A DNA stretch of 64,000 nucleotides from positions 1-64,000 of the forward strand of contig NZ_BAZF01000013.1 of assembly GCF_000813145.1 (NCBI RefSeq). Direction: 5' to 3'. The notes under the pieces were generated by a model that was not told the origin of the DNA, ran no database searches, and saw only the letters and a list, made by a program, of their open reading frames with translations. The position numbers and the translations under genes are program-made. Each line of letters opens with the position of its first letter. Position 1 is the stretch's first letter. Shown piece by piece: positions 26,623 to 34,889 of this stretch. The stretch comes from Geobacter sp. OR-1. GTDB taxonomy: Bacteria > Desulfobacterota > Desulfuromonadia > Geobacterales > DSM-12255.

Positions 26623-27207
26623 TCAATTTGCGGCAACAATGATGCGGGGTGTCTTGAATTTTCTTCCCACCAGGGCCTTGTGGCGGGTACGCAGGGCAGG
26701 GACGTCAAACCTGAGGAACTCGACGAGTTCCTCGTCCTGTAACTTTTCAAGGTACCGGTCGGCCATGATCCCCATCGCTTCGTTGAACTTGCGCGTGGAA
26801 CTGCCGTGGGCATAGTTCCTTCCCGGAAATCTGCGGATGTCGCCGTTAAATTCCGGGGCGATATGGTACAGCTCATGGAAGATGGTAATCAGCTTTTCAC
26901 GGAATGACAGGTCGAAAAATCTCGGGAACAGAAAGTAGATGACGTACAGAATCTCTTCGCCATGGGAATTGATCTGCGGCATTGTACAGGTGTAGGTCTT
27001 TCTGCCGCGGCGCACCTGCTTCGTGAGCGACCCGTCTGCGAACCGCATGGGGTGAATCTTGGCATATACGCCGTGGATTCCCCCACTGCGGGTTGGAGAC
27101 AGGCAGACCAGAAGCCTTGACGGCAGAATGTGGCTCAACCCCTCTGTTCTGGCGGCAATGTCAGCGATCAGCCTGTCCAGAGCGCCGGTCAGGTTCAGGG
27201 TTGACAT
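26623..27207 (-). CDS. Putative zinc metallopeptidase (HELYH)
   Basis: 194 residues. HELYH near residue 113 is a zincin HEXXH motif; the following region (RRFPGRNYAHGSS, KFNEAM) supplies further His and Glu that could be the third ligand. The layout resembles the family called putative phage metallopeptidase in Pfam. No signal peptide, so cytoplasmic. The start is uncertain: ATG at 27207 lacks a clear ribosome binding site and a TTG four codons upstream is an alternative. Convergent with the VWA operon, and possibly functionally linked to it, since that family too has peptidase-like members. Confidence 0.72.
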   Translation of the reverse strand: MSTLNLTGALDRLIADIAARTEGLSHILPSRLLVCLSPTRSGGIHGVYAKIHPMRFADGSLTKQVRRGRKTYTCTMPQINSHGEEILYVIYFLFPRFFDLSFREKLITIFHELYHIAPEFNGDIRRFPGRNYAHGSSTRKFNEAMGIMADRYLEKLQDEELVEFLRFDVPALRTRHKALVGRKFKTPRIIVAAN

Positions 27208-27238
27208 GTGACGGCACAATCCCGGAACATTTTGCGAG

Positions 27239-27523
27239 TTACTGTTTCTGCAGCTTATGGCAGAAGAGGCACCTCATAGGGCCGTCTTTGGGTTTAAGCG
27301 GGTGTTTCGGAGGGAACGGGACGCCTCCCTGTTCGTTGTGACACGTTGGGCAACCCTTGTCCGCCTCCATCTTGCCGCTGTTTTTAACAATCTCGTAGAA
27401 CGGTTTGTGCTTGTCGTCCAGGGGAACCTTGTGGGTCTTCTCTTCGCCTGAAATAGCCAGGAAAATTGCCAGCACTATCACTGCAATACCAATGAATATC
27501 CAGTCTTGTTTTCTGAGTTTCAT
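27239..27523 (-). CDS. Membrane-anchored diheme cytochrome c
   Basis: 94 residues from the ATG at 27523, with CAGGAGAG 7 bases upstream. One N-terminal membrane helix (WIFIGIAVIVLAIFLAI) anchors a small periplasmic domain with two haem motifs, CPTCH and CLFCH, and a PFPPKHPLKP stretch between them. The gene before it encodes a three-helix membrane protein, 26 bases away, so the two likely form a small redox unit. Electron partner not determined. Small cytochromes of this layout occur widely in Geobacter. Confidence 0.85.
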   Translation of the reverse strand: MKLRKQDWIFIGIAVIVLAIFLAISGEEKTHKVPLDDKHKPFYEIVKNSGKMEADKGCPTCHNEQGGVPFPPKHPLKPKDGPMRCLFCHKLQKQ

Positions 27524-27549
27524 CAACCACTCTCCTGAATAAATGTGTT

Positions 27550-27891
27550 TCAGTCTCCCTTAATGAAGCTGAAATAGATTAGAACGCCACCTATTGCCAG
27601 GCCTCCGAAGGCAAATGGCAGCGTAGAGCTGAGGGTTAGTTCGTTTCCCTCGACCCCGTGAAGCGTGAAGCGCACCAGAAACATGATTGATATGGCGGCA
27701 AACATGAACAGGAGCACCGGTTTGGACCGCTTAATTATCGCGTAGAAGAAGATAACCGCGAATATCCCGATTATCCACGGGTTTTCCATGGCTGACTTGA
27801 ATGTCAGGTTATTGATAAAATTTATTATGTTTTCCGTCTCAAAGGGGGAAACCGCCTGTTCGGTTTTTTTAAGTAATTCCTCTTTTTCCAT
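27550..27891 (-). CDS. Small integral membrane protein
   Basis: 113 residues from the ATG at 27891 after GGAGG; the longer frame to 27972 is not supported. Soluble first 45 residues (MEKEELLKKTEQA), then three hydrophobic helices (PWIIGIFAVIFFYAII, PVLLFMFAAISIMFLVRF and PFAFGGLAIGGVLIYFSF). No cofactor motif. Operon mate of the diheme cytochrome gene and probably its membrane partner. No family recognised. Confidence 0.72.
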   Translation of the reverse strand: MEKEELLKKTEQAVSPFETENIINFINNLTFKSAMENPWIIGIFAVIFFYAIIKRSKPVLLFMFAAISIMFLVRFTLHGVEGNELTLSSTLPFAFGGLAIGGVLIYFSFIKGD

Positions 27892-27994
27892 TGAGCCTCC
27901 AAATGCTGCGGAATGGCTTCCTGGTTGGCGTGCAACCAAATATGGCCCATGATATTCACGCAAGAGTAGCATATTTGTATATTTTGTAAATGCC

Positions 27995-28023
27995 TTGACT
28001 TGATTATGGAGCTATCATAAGAT
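27995..28023 (+). promoter_or_regulatory. Sigma-70 promoter for murI
   Basis: TTGACT at 27995-28000, 17-base spacer, TAAGAT at 28018-28023, 62 bases before the murI start codon. Strong match to the consensus. Confidence 0.75.
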
Positions 28024-28085
28024 TTCTATTTTATTTTTCGCGGCAATCGGTTGATTCAGAGTAATTCGGAAAGACGGGAAAAAGG

Positions 28086-28925
28086 ATGTCTTGGAAGGCA
28101 ATCGGCATATTCGATTCAGGCGTCGGAGGGCTTACGGTCCTAAAAGAGATCGTGAAGACATTACCTCAGGAAGACACAATATATTTTGGCGATACTGCCA
28201 GGGTTCCCTATGGTACCAAATCTCCCGAGACCGTGATCAGGTACTCGCACCAGATTACGGAATTCCTGGTCAGCAGAGATATCAAGCTGCTTGTTGTTGC
28301 CTGCAATACCGCCTCGGCGGTTGCGCTTGATTCCCTCAAAGAGGCTTTCCCCATTCCGATAGTGGGGGTGATTGAGCCCGGATCCAGTCGCGCGGTATCT
28401 GTGACCAAGACCGGAAAAGTTGCGGTCATCGGTACTGAAGGGACCGTAAAGAGCAGCGCCTACACAAAGGCAATCAAGCGGCTCTCTCCTGATGTTCAGG
28501 TCGTAACGCGCGCCTGTCCTCTTTTTGTACCGCTTGCAGAGGAGGGGTGGGTCGATAATGATGTGACCCGTTTGACTGCCGAAATCTACCTGAAGGGGTT
28601 GAAAGAGGGTGGCGTTGATACGCTGGTATTGGGGTGCACTCACTATCCTCTGCTCAAAGAGGTAATTGCAGGGGTTATGGGTAACGAAGTACTCTTGGTT
28701 GACTCTGCCGAGGAAACCGCGCGAACCGTAGCCGGTATCCTGGGTGAACACGACCTGCTTCGTCCGGTTGCGGAAAAAGGGAACCACCATTACTTTGTCA
28801 CTGACGTACCCGCAGGGTTCATAAGGGTTGGCAACCGTTTTCTGGGTGGTGAACTGGGCGATGTTTACCAGGTCGATCTCGATCAGTCATTAATAAAAGG
28901 AGAAGGCGCTGATGAAGGGGAATAA
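28086..28925 (+). CDS. murI: Glutamate racemase
   Basis: 279 residues. IGIFDSGVGGLTVL at the N-terminus, the first catalytic cysteine in VACNTAS and the second in LGCTHYPLL. It makes D-glutamate for peptidoglycan in the cytoplasm. AAAAAGG precedes the ATG. The promoter at 27995 starts an operon with a GerMN protein and metH, as the three genes overlap (14 and 4 bases). Confidence 0.97.
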   Translation: MSWKAIGIFDSGVGGLTVLKEIVKTLPQEDTIYFGDTARVPYGTKSPETVIRYSHQITEFLVSRDIKLLVVACNTASAVALDSLKEAFPIPIVGVIEPGSSRAVSVTKTGKVAVIGTEGTVKSSAYTKAIKRLSPDVQVVTRACPLFVPLAEEGWVDNDVTRLTAEIYLKGLKEGGVDTLVLGCTHYPLLKEVIAGVMGNEVLLVDSAEETARTVAGILGEHDLLRPVAEKGNHHYFVTDVPAGFIRVGNRFLGGELGDVYQVDLDQSLIKGEGADEGE

Positions 28926-29532
28926 CCCTGCTCAGAAAGTGCGCCACCTGGTAATTACCGGCATAGTCATTCTGGCCGTTGTTTTGGGTGGGCTGTTTTT
29001 GAGGAAATATTTAAATCGGGGACCTGTGCCCCAACCACCTCCAGCCCAGCAGGTGCCTGAACAAGGGGTAAAAACGATTACTCTCTTTTTTGCTGCCCCG
29101 GAAGGGGGCGGACTGTTACGGGAGTCCCGTGTCATAGAGCCATGCTCAGGATTGGATGACTGCGCCGAAGAAGTTCTGGGAGAACTGATTAACGGCCCTA
29201 TTGGAGAGCTTTACCCGACATTGCCGGAAACAACCATGTACCATGGGGTCAGCTTCGCAGGTGATACTCTGACGATCGATTTCGGTAAGGAGTTGCAGGA
29301 AGGATTGATTTCGGGTTCAGATGCGGAAATGGCAGCGGTCTATTCGGTGGTGAATTCGATTGCCATCAATTTCCCCCAGGTGAAAAACGTAAGGTTTCTT
29401 GTTGACGGTAAGCCTTTGGCGACACTCAAAGGGCATCTTGACCTCCGGGAACCTTTGCCGCCTGATTTTACCTTGGAGAAGCAAAGCGACTCGACTCCTA
29501 CAGAGTCTGCACCCCAAAGGAGACAGCAATGA
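28912..29532 (+). CDS. GerMN-domain protein
   Basis: 206 residues. An N-terminal membrane anchor (LVITGIVILAVVLGGLFL), a Pro/Gln-rich linker and one GerMN domain (about 55-175; TLFFAAPEGGG, VEFGKELQEG-like DFGKELQEG, YSVVNSI). The domain is named after spore germination protein GerM and is found widely in bacteria as an envelope protein, often near cell-wall genes as here. Function in this setting is unknown. AAAGGAG precedes the ATG, which lies inside the murI end. Confidence 0.85.
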   Translation: MKGNNPAQKVRHLVITGIVILAVVLGGLFLRKYLNRGPVPQPPPAQQVPEQGVKTITLFFAAPEGGGLLRESRVIEPCSGLDDCAEEVLGELINGPIGELYPTLPETTMYHGVSFAGDTLTIDFGKELQEGLISGSDAEMAAVYSVVNSIAINFPQVKNVRFLVDGKPLATLKGHLDLREPLPPDFTLEKQSDSTPTESAPQRRQQ

Positions 29533-31946
29533 AGCCTGCACTGCTTAATGCAATCAAAGACAGGGTTTTGGTTCTTGACGGGGCCATGGGGACGCTTCTT
29601 CAGGAACGAGGGCTGAAACCGGGGCAGTCTCCGGAAGAGATGAACCTGAATATGCCGGACATTGTTGCCGGGGTGCATCGTGAATACATGCAAGCCGGTG
29701 CGGATATTATTGTCACAAACAGTTTTGGCGGTAGCCGGGAAAAGCTCTCCCACTTCGGTCTTCAGGACAGGCTAAAGGAGATAAACTCCGCTGCTGTAAA
29801 GATAGCACGGGAAGTGGCGGGCAACGCCGCGTATGTCGGAGCATCCATCGGACCTACCGGCCGTTTTGTCGAGCCAGTGGGAGACATGTCGTTTGACCAG
29901 ATGGCGGCAGTCTTCCGCGAACAGGCTTCGGCTCTTATTGAGGCCGGAGCCGACCTGATAACATTTGAAACCTTTCTTGATATCAAAGAGCTTCGTGCCG
30001 CAGTAATCGCTGTGCGGGAACTATCCGCCTCTATCCCGATTGTTGCGATGATGACTTTCGATGATAATGGCAGGAGTGTCCTGGGGAGTTCTCCCGAAGC
30101 TGTAGCAATAACGCTGGAAGCCGTTGGCGCCGACATAATCGGTTCCAACTGCGGGCTCGGAGTGGAAGGCATTTACAATATCCTTGCTGCGATGCGAAAG
30201 GTAACGGGGCTTCCTCTGATTGCCCAGGCAAATGCCGGTCTGCCGCAGCTCAAGGACGGGGTCACTGTTTTTCCTGCCTCTCCCGAGGAGATGACCTTTT
30301 ACCACGACAGGTTCCTTGATCTGGGAGTAAGGATTATCGGCGGCTGCTGCGGCACCACTCCAAACCACATCCGGGTGATGAAGGATGCTCTTGCCGGCAA
30401 GGATCAGTCGATGTGTCAGGTGGGCCCATCTTCGGGCCTGACCTTGCTGTCGAGTCGAACCGGGTATGTCGCCGTAGGTGGAGACAACCCGGTTGCCATT
30501 ATCGGCGAACGGATAAATCCCACCGGCAAGAAAGGGTTTGCATCCGAGCTGCGCGAGGGGAAAGTATCCTATATCCGCAAGGAGGGATCTGAACAGGTTT
30601 CGGCCGGTGCGGCACTTCTGGATGTCAATGTCGGCACTCCCGGCATTGACGAGGCGGCAGCCATGGAGCGGGCAGTATTCTGTCTGACCGGTACGGTTCC
30701 GGCTCCGTTGGTTCTGGATTCGTCGAGTCCGGAGGCGCTTGAAGCCGGGCTTAAGGCTGCCGATGGAAAGGTCCTGGTAAATTCGGTTTCCGGCGAGGAT
30801 AAGAGCCTTGCCCGGGTACTTCCGCTGGTGAAAAAATACGGGGCGGCAGTTATCGGCCTCGCCCTTGATGAGCAAGGCATTCCGAAAACTGCCGAAGGCC
30901 GGCTGGCTGTGGCTGCAAAGGTGGTTGATGCTGCCGGTAAGGCAGGAATACCAAGTAAAGACATTCTGATAGATTCACTGACCCTGACGGTGAGCGCCGA
31001 ACAGAAGGGGGCCATGGAGACCCTCCGTGCCTTGCGGCTGGTGAAGAGCTCCCTGGGGGTCAATACGGTTCTGGGGGTCAGCAATATATCTTTCGGTCTC
31101 CCGGCACGCCCTGTCATCTCTGCGGTATTTTTTTCGATGGCAATGGCTGCGGGGCTCGATGCCGCGATCATAAACCCCAAGGAGCGTCAGATGATGGATG
31201 CCTTCCGCTCCGCAATGGTGCTGCTCAACCGGGACGAAAACTCTTCGGCGTATATAGAGGCATATAGGGACTTGGGTGATGCGGTGCAGCCGCCATCCGT
31301 TGCTGCGATGCCTGTCGAAATCCGCGGGCGTCTGGCGGCGGCGGTAATCAATGGGGACCGTGACCAGGTTGTGTCCCTGGTGGAGGAAGCGCTTGCAGAA
31401 GGACTTGCCCCGGTTCAGGTCAGTAATGAAGGGTTGCTCCCCGGGCTTGAGGAAGTGGGTAAACGGTTCGAGAAGAATCAGGTTTTTCTTCCTCAGGTAA
31501 TGCGATCTGCCGAGACTATGCAGGCCGCATTTGCCCGGCTGAAGCAGGAGATGCAGGGCGTAGGGTTGGAGAGTAAAGGGCGCATACTCATGGCAACGGT
31601 TGAAGGGGACATCCACGATATCGGAAAGAATATTGTTTGCACCCTGCTTGAAAACCATGGTTTCGAGGTGGTTGATCTGGGGAAGAACGTGTCTGCCGAT
31701 ACGATCGTGCGCAAAGCATCCGAGTTGCAGGTGGATGCTGTCGGACTGTCCGCCCTAATGACCACAACCATGTCTGAAATGGAGAATGTGCTCGATCGAT
31801 TGAAGTCGGCAGGGATAAAGACGTTCTCGATGGTCGGAGGGGCAGTGGTTACCCAGGAATACGCGGATCGCATTGGTGCGGATCTGTACGCCAGGGACGC
31901 CATGGAGGCGGTAGCAAGAATAAAAGAGCTGCTGGGGCGTAACTGA
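29529..31946 (+). CDS. metH: Cobalamin-dependent methionine synthase lacking the reactivation domain
   Basis: 805 residues against about 1200 for E. coli MetH. Domains in order: homocysteine-binding (about 1-295, zinc cysteines in SNCGLG and GGCCGTTP), pterin/methyltetrahydrofolate-binding (about 320-570, GERINPTGKKG), cobalamin cap and B12-binding (about 590-805, DIHDIGKN with the lower His ligand, then GLSALMTTT and VGGAVV). The C-terminal S-adenosylmethionine reactivation domain is missing, so oxidised cobalamin must be re-reduced by a separate protein. Overlaps the GerMN gene by 4 bases. Confidence 0.94.
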   Translation: MKPALLNAIKDRVLVLDGAMGTLLQERGLKPGQSPEEMNLNMPDIVAGVHREYMQAGADIIVTNSFGGSREKLSHFGLQDRLKEINSAAVKIAREVAGNAAYVGASIGPTGRFVEPVGDMSFDQMAAVFREQASALIEAGADLITFETFLDIKELRAAVIAVRELSASIPIVAMMTFDDNGRSVLGSSPEAVAITLEAVGADIIGSNCGLGVEGIYNILAAMRKVTGLPLIAQANAGLPQLKDGVTVFPASPEEMTFYHDRFLDLGVRIIGGCCGTTPNHIRVMKDALAGKDQSMCQVGPSSGLTLLSSRTGYVAVGGDNPVAIIGERINPTGKKGFASELREGKVSYIRKEGSEQVSAGAALLDVNVGTPGIDEAAAMERAVFCLTGTVPAPLVLDSSSPEALEAGLKAADGKVLVNSVSGEDKSLARVLPLVKKYGAAVIGLALDEQGIPKTAEGRLAVAAKVVDAAGKAGIPSKDILIDSLTLTVSAEQKGAMETLRALRLVKSSLGVNTVLGVSNISFGLPARPVISAVFFSMAMAAGLDAAIINPKERQMMDAFRSAMVLLNRDENSSAYIEAYRDLGDAVQPPSVAAMPVEIRGRLAAAVINGDRDQVVSLVEEALAEGLAPVQVSNEGLLPGLEEVGKRFEKNQVFLPQVMRSAETMQAAFARLKQEMQGVGLESKGRILMATVEGDIHDIGKNIVCTLLENHGFEVVDLGKNVSADTIVRKASELQVDAVGLSALMTTTMSEMENVLDRLKSAGIKTFSMVGGAVVTQEYADRIGADLYARDAMEAVARIKELLGRN

Positions 31947-32059
31947 CTGACCAAAAGCCGGATCCGCGGCATTTTTAGATTATTGCATCTGTGCTTTGGG
32001 TGTGATACGTTACCCTCTACGCGATTTGGCGGACTTATAGATCTAATGGTGCAAGAACG

Positions 32060-32332
32060 ATGGTCGTGGGTTTTAATCATAACGTAATGTACAAAGGTGC
32101 GGTTTACCACGTTCAGACGGAAGACAGTGGCATATCCAATCCTCTGATTACCACACTTCTTTATTCTGAAGGGACAATTCTGGCATCAAAAAAGACCAGC
32201 TATGCCGACATAATCAAGGTCGATCAACTTGAAAAGGTAGTAGAGGAACTGATGAAAGAGCAGCACAAGGAAATGCTTCGGAACTTGAAAAACGGAGAAT
32301 TTGACGATCGTATTGCGCAACTTGCTTCCTGA
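32060..32332 (+). CDS. Conserved hypothetical protein
   Basis: 90 residues, soluble. The first 50 residues look like beta strands (VMYKGAVYHVQTEDSG, LITTLLYSEGTILASKK), the C-terminal 30 like an amphipathic helix rich in Lys and Glu (LEKVVEELMKEQHKEML). I associate this type with a small Geobacterales-conserved protein of unknown function, but cannot name a family. It lies between metH and the split transketolase genes. Confidence 0.7.
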   Translation: MVVGFNHNVMYKGAVYHVQTEDSGISNPLITTLLYSEGTILASKKTSYADIIKVDQLEKVVEELMKEQHKEMLRNLKNGEFDDRIAQLAS

Positions 32333-32424
32333 CCATTACTTCCCGGCGCCAGTTAGGATTCTCGATCAGCTCCCTTCCCCGGCTTTATATGCACATAGAT
32401 TTCCCAAGAAAGGATTATCCCCCA

Positions 32425-33255
32425 GTGAAAGAAACCATCGCAAAACTTGAGGAGAAGGCACGCAGCCTGCGCGTTTCCATAATCAAGTCCCTGCACAAAT
32501 CTCAGTCCGGCCATACCGGCGGTTCCCTGTCGTCAATAGACATCATTACGGTACTGTATTTCCATAAAATGCGTCATAATCCGGCCGAGCCTTTGTGGGC
32601 GGGCCGCGACCGGTTTGTGCTGAGCAAGGGGCATGCCGCGCCGGCTCAGTATGTTGCTCTTGCCGATGCGGGCTATTTCCCTAAAGAGGATTTGATGACG
32701 TTGCGTCGCCTCGGGAGCCATCTCCAGGGTCATCCGGACAGTAAAGTCACGCCGGGAGTTGAAGTATGTACCGGTTCTTTGGGGCAGGGTCTTTCAATGG
32801 CCAATGGGATGGCCATTGCGTTGAAGCTGGACGGAAAAGCAAATCGCGTCTACACAATGCTCGGTGATGGTGAGTTACAGGAAGGGCAGGTATGGGAAGC
32901 CGCAATGGCGGCGGCCCATTACAAGCTGGACAATCTGTGTGCCGTGGTAGATGCCAATGGGCTGCAGATCGACGGGGAGGTTGAGCGTGTCATGGCCGTC
33001 ACCCCCATTGCGGAAAAGTTCCGCGCCTTTGGGTGGCACACCATTGAAATCGACGGACACGACATTGGCGCGATTATCAATGCCTTTGATCAGTCCGAAC
33101 TCTTAAAGGGAAAACCGACCGTGATTGTTGCCCGAACCGTAAAAGGCAAGGGGGTCTCATTCTTCGAGAACAAGGCTTCATATCATGGGGTAACGCCCAG
33201 CGATGAGGAACTGCCGAAGGCGCTTGAATGTTTGGGAGAGCAGTGCAATTTGTAA
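32425..33255 (+). CDS. Transketolase, N-terminal subunit
   Basis: 276 residues from a GTG at 32425 (AAAGGA upstream), preferred over an ATG at 32389 that adds 12 residues not seen in the family. It holds the thiamine diphosphate domain: SGHTGGSLS, GHAAPAQY, and the binding motif GDGELQEGQVWEA through VVDANGLQID. Partner domains are in the next gene; this two-gene form is common in anaerobes and archaea and makes pentoses from triose and hexose phosphates. Confidence 0.93.
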   Translation: MKETIAKLEEKARSLRVSIIKSLHKSQSGHTGGSLSSIDIITVLYFHKMRHNPAEPLWAGRDRFVLSKGHAAPAQYVALADAGYFPKEDLMTLRRLGSHLQGHPDSKVTPGVEVCTGSLGQGLSMANGMAIALKLDGKANRVYTMLGDGELQEGQVWEAAMAAAHYKLDNLCAVVDANGLQIDGEVERVMAVTPIAEKFRAFGWHTIEIDGHDIGAIINAFDQSELLKGKPTVIVARTVKGKGVSFFENKASYHGVTPSDEELPKALECLGEQCNL

Positions 33256-33324
33256 GAGCTTTCAGCCTCGGCTAACCCGGCAATGGAAGCTTTCTCACTT
33301 GTTACCAGAAAGGATAATTAATAT

Positions 33325-34266
33325 ATGAGCGGAATGGTGGCCACCAGGGATGCCTATGGTGAGGTTCTTGCTGAACTTGGCGTGGATAACGAACAGATAG
33401 TGGTTCTTGATGCCGATCTTTCCGGGTCGACGAAAACAGCTCTCTTTGCGAAAAAATTCCCCGATCGTTTTTTCAACATGGGGATTGCTGAGGCAAACAT
33501 GGTAGGAACTGCGGCTGGCCTGGCCGCGGCAGGCAAGATACCGTTTGTGTCGACCTTTGCAATTTTTGCGTCAGGCCGGGCCTGGGAGCAGGTTCGCCAG
33601 TCGGTTGCCTATCCCAAGGCGAATGTGAAGGTCGTAGCAACACATGGCGGGGTAACCGTCGGAGAGGATGGCGGTTCGCACCAGTCGGTAGAGGATGTTG
33701 CCATCATGCGGGCAATTCCCAACATGACGGTTATCGTGCCTGCTGACGGGGTTGAGACAAAAGCCGCTATCAGGGCGATTGCCGGTTCTAAAGGGCCGGT
33801 CTATGTGCGGCTGGGGCGTAACAAGGTCCCGACTCTTTTCCCCGATGATTACCGGTTTGAAATCGGCAAAGGGTGCGAACTGGTTCCCGGCACCGATTTT
33901 ACATTTGTGACTACCGGTTTGATGACCGCTGCAGCCGTGAAGGCAGCAGAGATTCTCAAGAAGGAAGGGGTTTCCGCCCGGGTTGTTCATCTGGGGACAA
34001 TCAAGCCGCTTGACCAGGATATTCTCCTGAAAGCCGCGCAGGAGACCAAGCTGATAATTACCGCCGAAGAACACTCGATTATCGGCGGCCTCGGGGGAGC
34101 TGTGGCTGAACTGCTTTCCGAGCTGTGTCCTGTCCCAGTCCACCGGATTGGGATCAATGACCGGTTCGGCACATCAGGGAAGGCCGAAGAGCTGCTGAAA
34201 TATTTTGGTCTTACTGCGGACGATCTTGCTGACTCCGCCAGGGAAGCACTTAAGAAGAGGAACTGA
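33325..34266 (+). CDS. Transketolase, C-terminal subunit
   Basis: 313 residues. It carries the pyrimidine-binding domain (FNMGIAEANMVGTAAGLAAAG, with the catalytic Glu, and THGGVTVGEDGGSHQ) and the C-terminal domain (LGTIKPLD, TAEEHSIIGGLG). AAAGGA precedes the ATG. It completes the transketolase started by the preceding gene. Its TGA overlaps the ATG of the pseudopilin gene by one base. Confidence 0.95.
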   Translation: MSGMVATRDAYGEVLAELGVDNEQIVVLDADLSGSTKTALFAKKFPDRFFNMGIAEANMVGTAAGLAAAGKIPFVSTFAIFASGRAWEQVRQSVAYPKANVKVVATHGGVTVGEDGGSHQSVEDVAIMRAIPNMTVIVPADGVETKAAIRAIAGSKGPVYVRLGRNKVPTLFPDDYRFEIGKGCELVPGTDFTFVTTGLMTAAAVKAAEILKKEGVSARVVHLGTIKPLDQDILLKAAQETKLIITAEEHSIIGGLGGAVAELLSELCPVPVHRIGINDRFGTSGKAEELLKYFGLTADDLADSAREALKKRN

Positions 34267-34802
34267 TGCCCCTTTCTTCCCGTAAATACTGCGGGGGATT
34301 TACCTATCTGGCTGCCCTGTTCATGATCATGATCATGGGAATAATGCTGGGCATGGTCGGTCAGAGTTGGTCTGCGTTGATGAAGCGTGAGCGGGAAGAG
34401 GAACTCTTTTTCCGGGGCTCCCAGATAAAGGATGCAATTACGAGTTGGTACACTCCGAGGTCCGGCCAGCATGCCGCGACACCGCTCAGAGAGCTCAAGG
34501 ATTTACTCAAGGACCCACGGTCACTCACTACCATCCGTTACCTCAGGCAGATCTACACCGATCCTGTGACGGGTAAGGAATGGGAAGTCATTTCCGGCCC
34601 GGTAAAAGGCAAACCCTTTGTCGGCGTTATCGGCGTCAAGAGTAAAAGCGACGCGGCCCCTTTGAAGCAAGCAGGCTTTCCTGAAGAATACATTACCTTC
34701 GAGGGGAAGACCAAATACAGCGAATGGGAATTTGTGTACGGTCAGACTCAGCTGCAAGGATCGCTTAAGGTTCAGATGCCCAAATCACCATTACTGCAAT
34801 GA
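34266..34802 (+). CDS. Type II secretion-like pseudopilin
   Basis: 178 residues. A class III leader with cleavage site CGG|FTYLAAL is followed by one long hydrophobic helix (FTYLAALFMIMIMGIMLGMV) and a soluble C-terminal domain (about 45-178). The Phe at +1 is present, but position +5 is Ala instead of the usual Glu. GspK-type minor pseudopilins and some relatives also lack that Glu. Start overlaps the upstream stop by one base. A pilin-like partner set is not in the window, so it is an orphan here. Likely a minor pseudopilin of a secretion system encoded elsewhere. Confidence 0.8.
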   Translation: MPLSSRKYCGGFTYLAALFMIMIMGIMLGMVGQSWSALMKREREEELFFRGSQIKDAITSWYTPRSGQHAATPLRELKDLLKDPRSLTTIRYLRQIYTDPVTGKEWEVISGPVKGKPFVGVIGVKSKSDAAPLKQAGFPEEYITFEGKTKYSEWEFVYGQTQLQGSLKVQMPKSPLLQ

Positions 34803-34889
34803 TCAATTCTTTAACTGTGCGGCACAAGGTTTGGCTGGTTAATAAGTCTTATTTCTCTCACTTCGAGATCTCATCTTTAAGGAGTTTGG

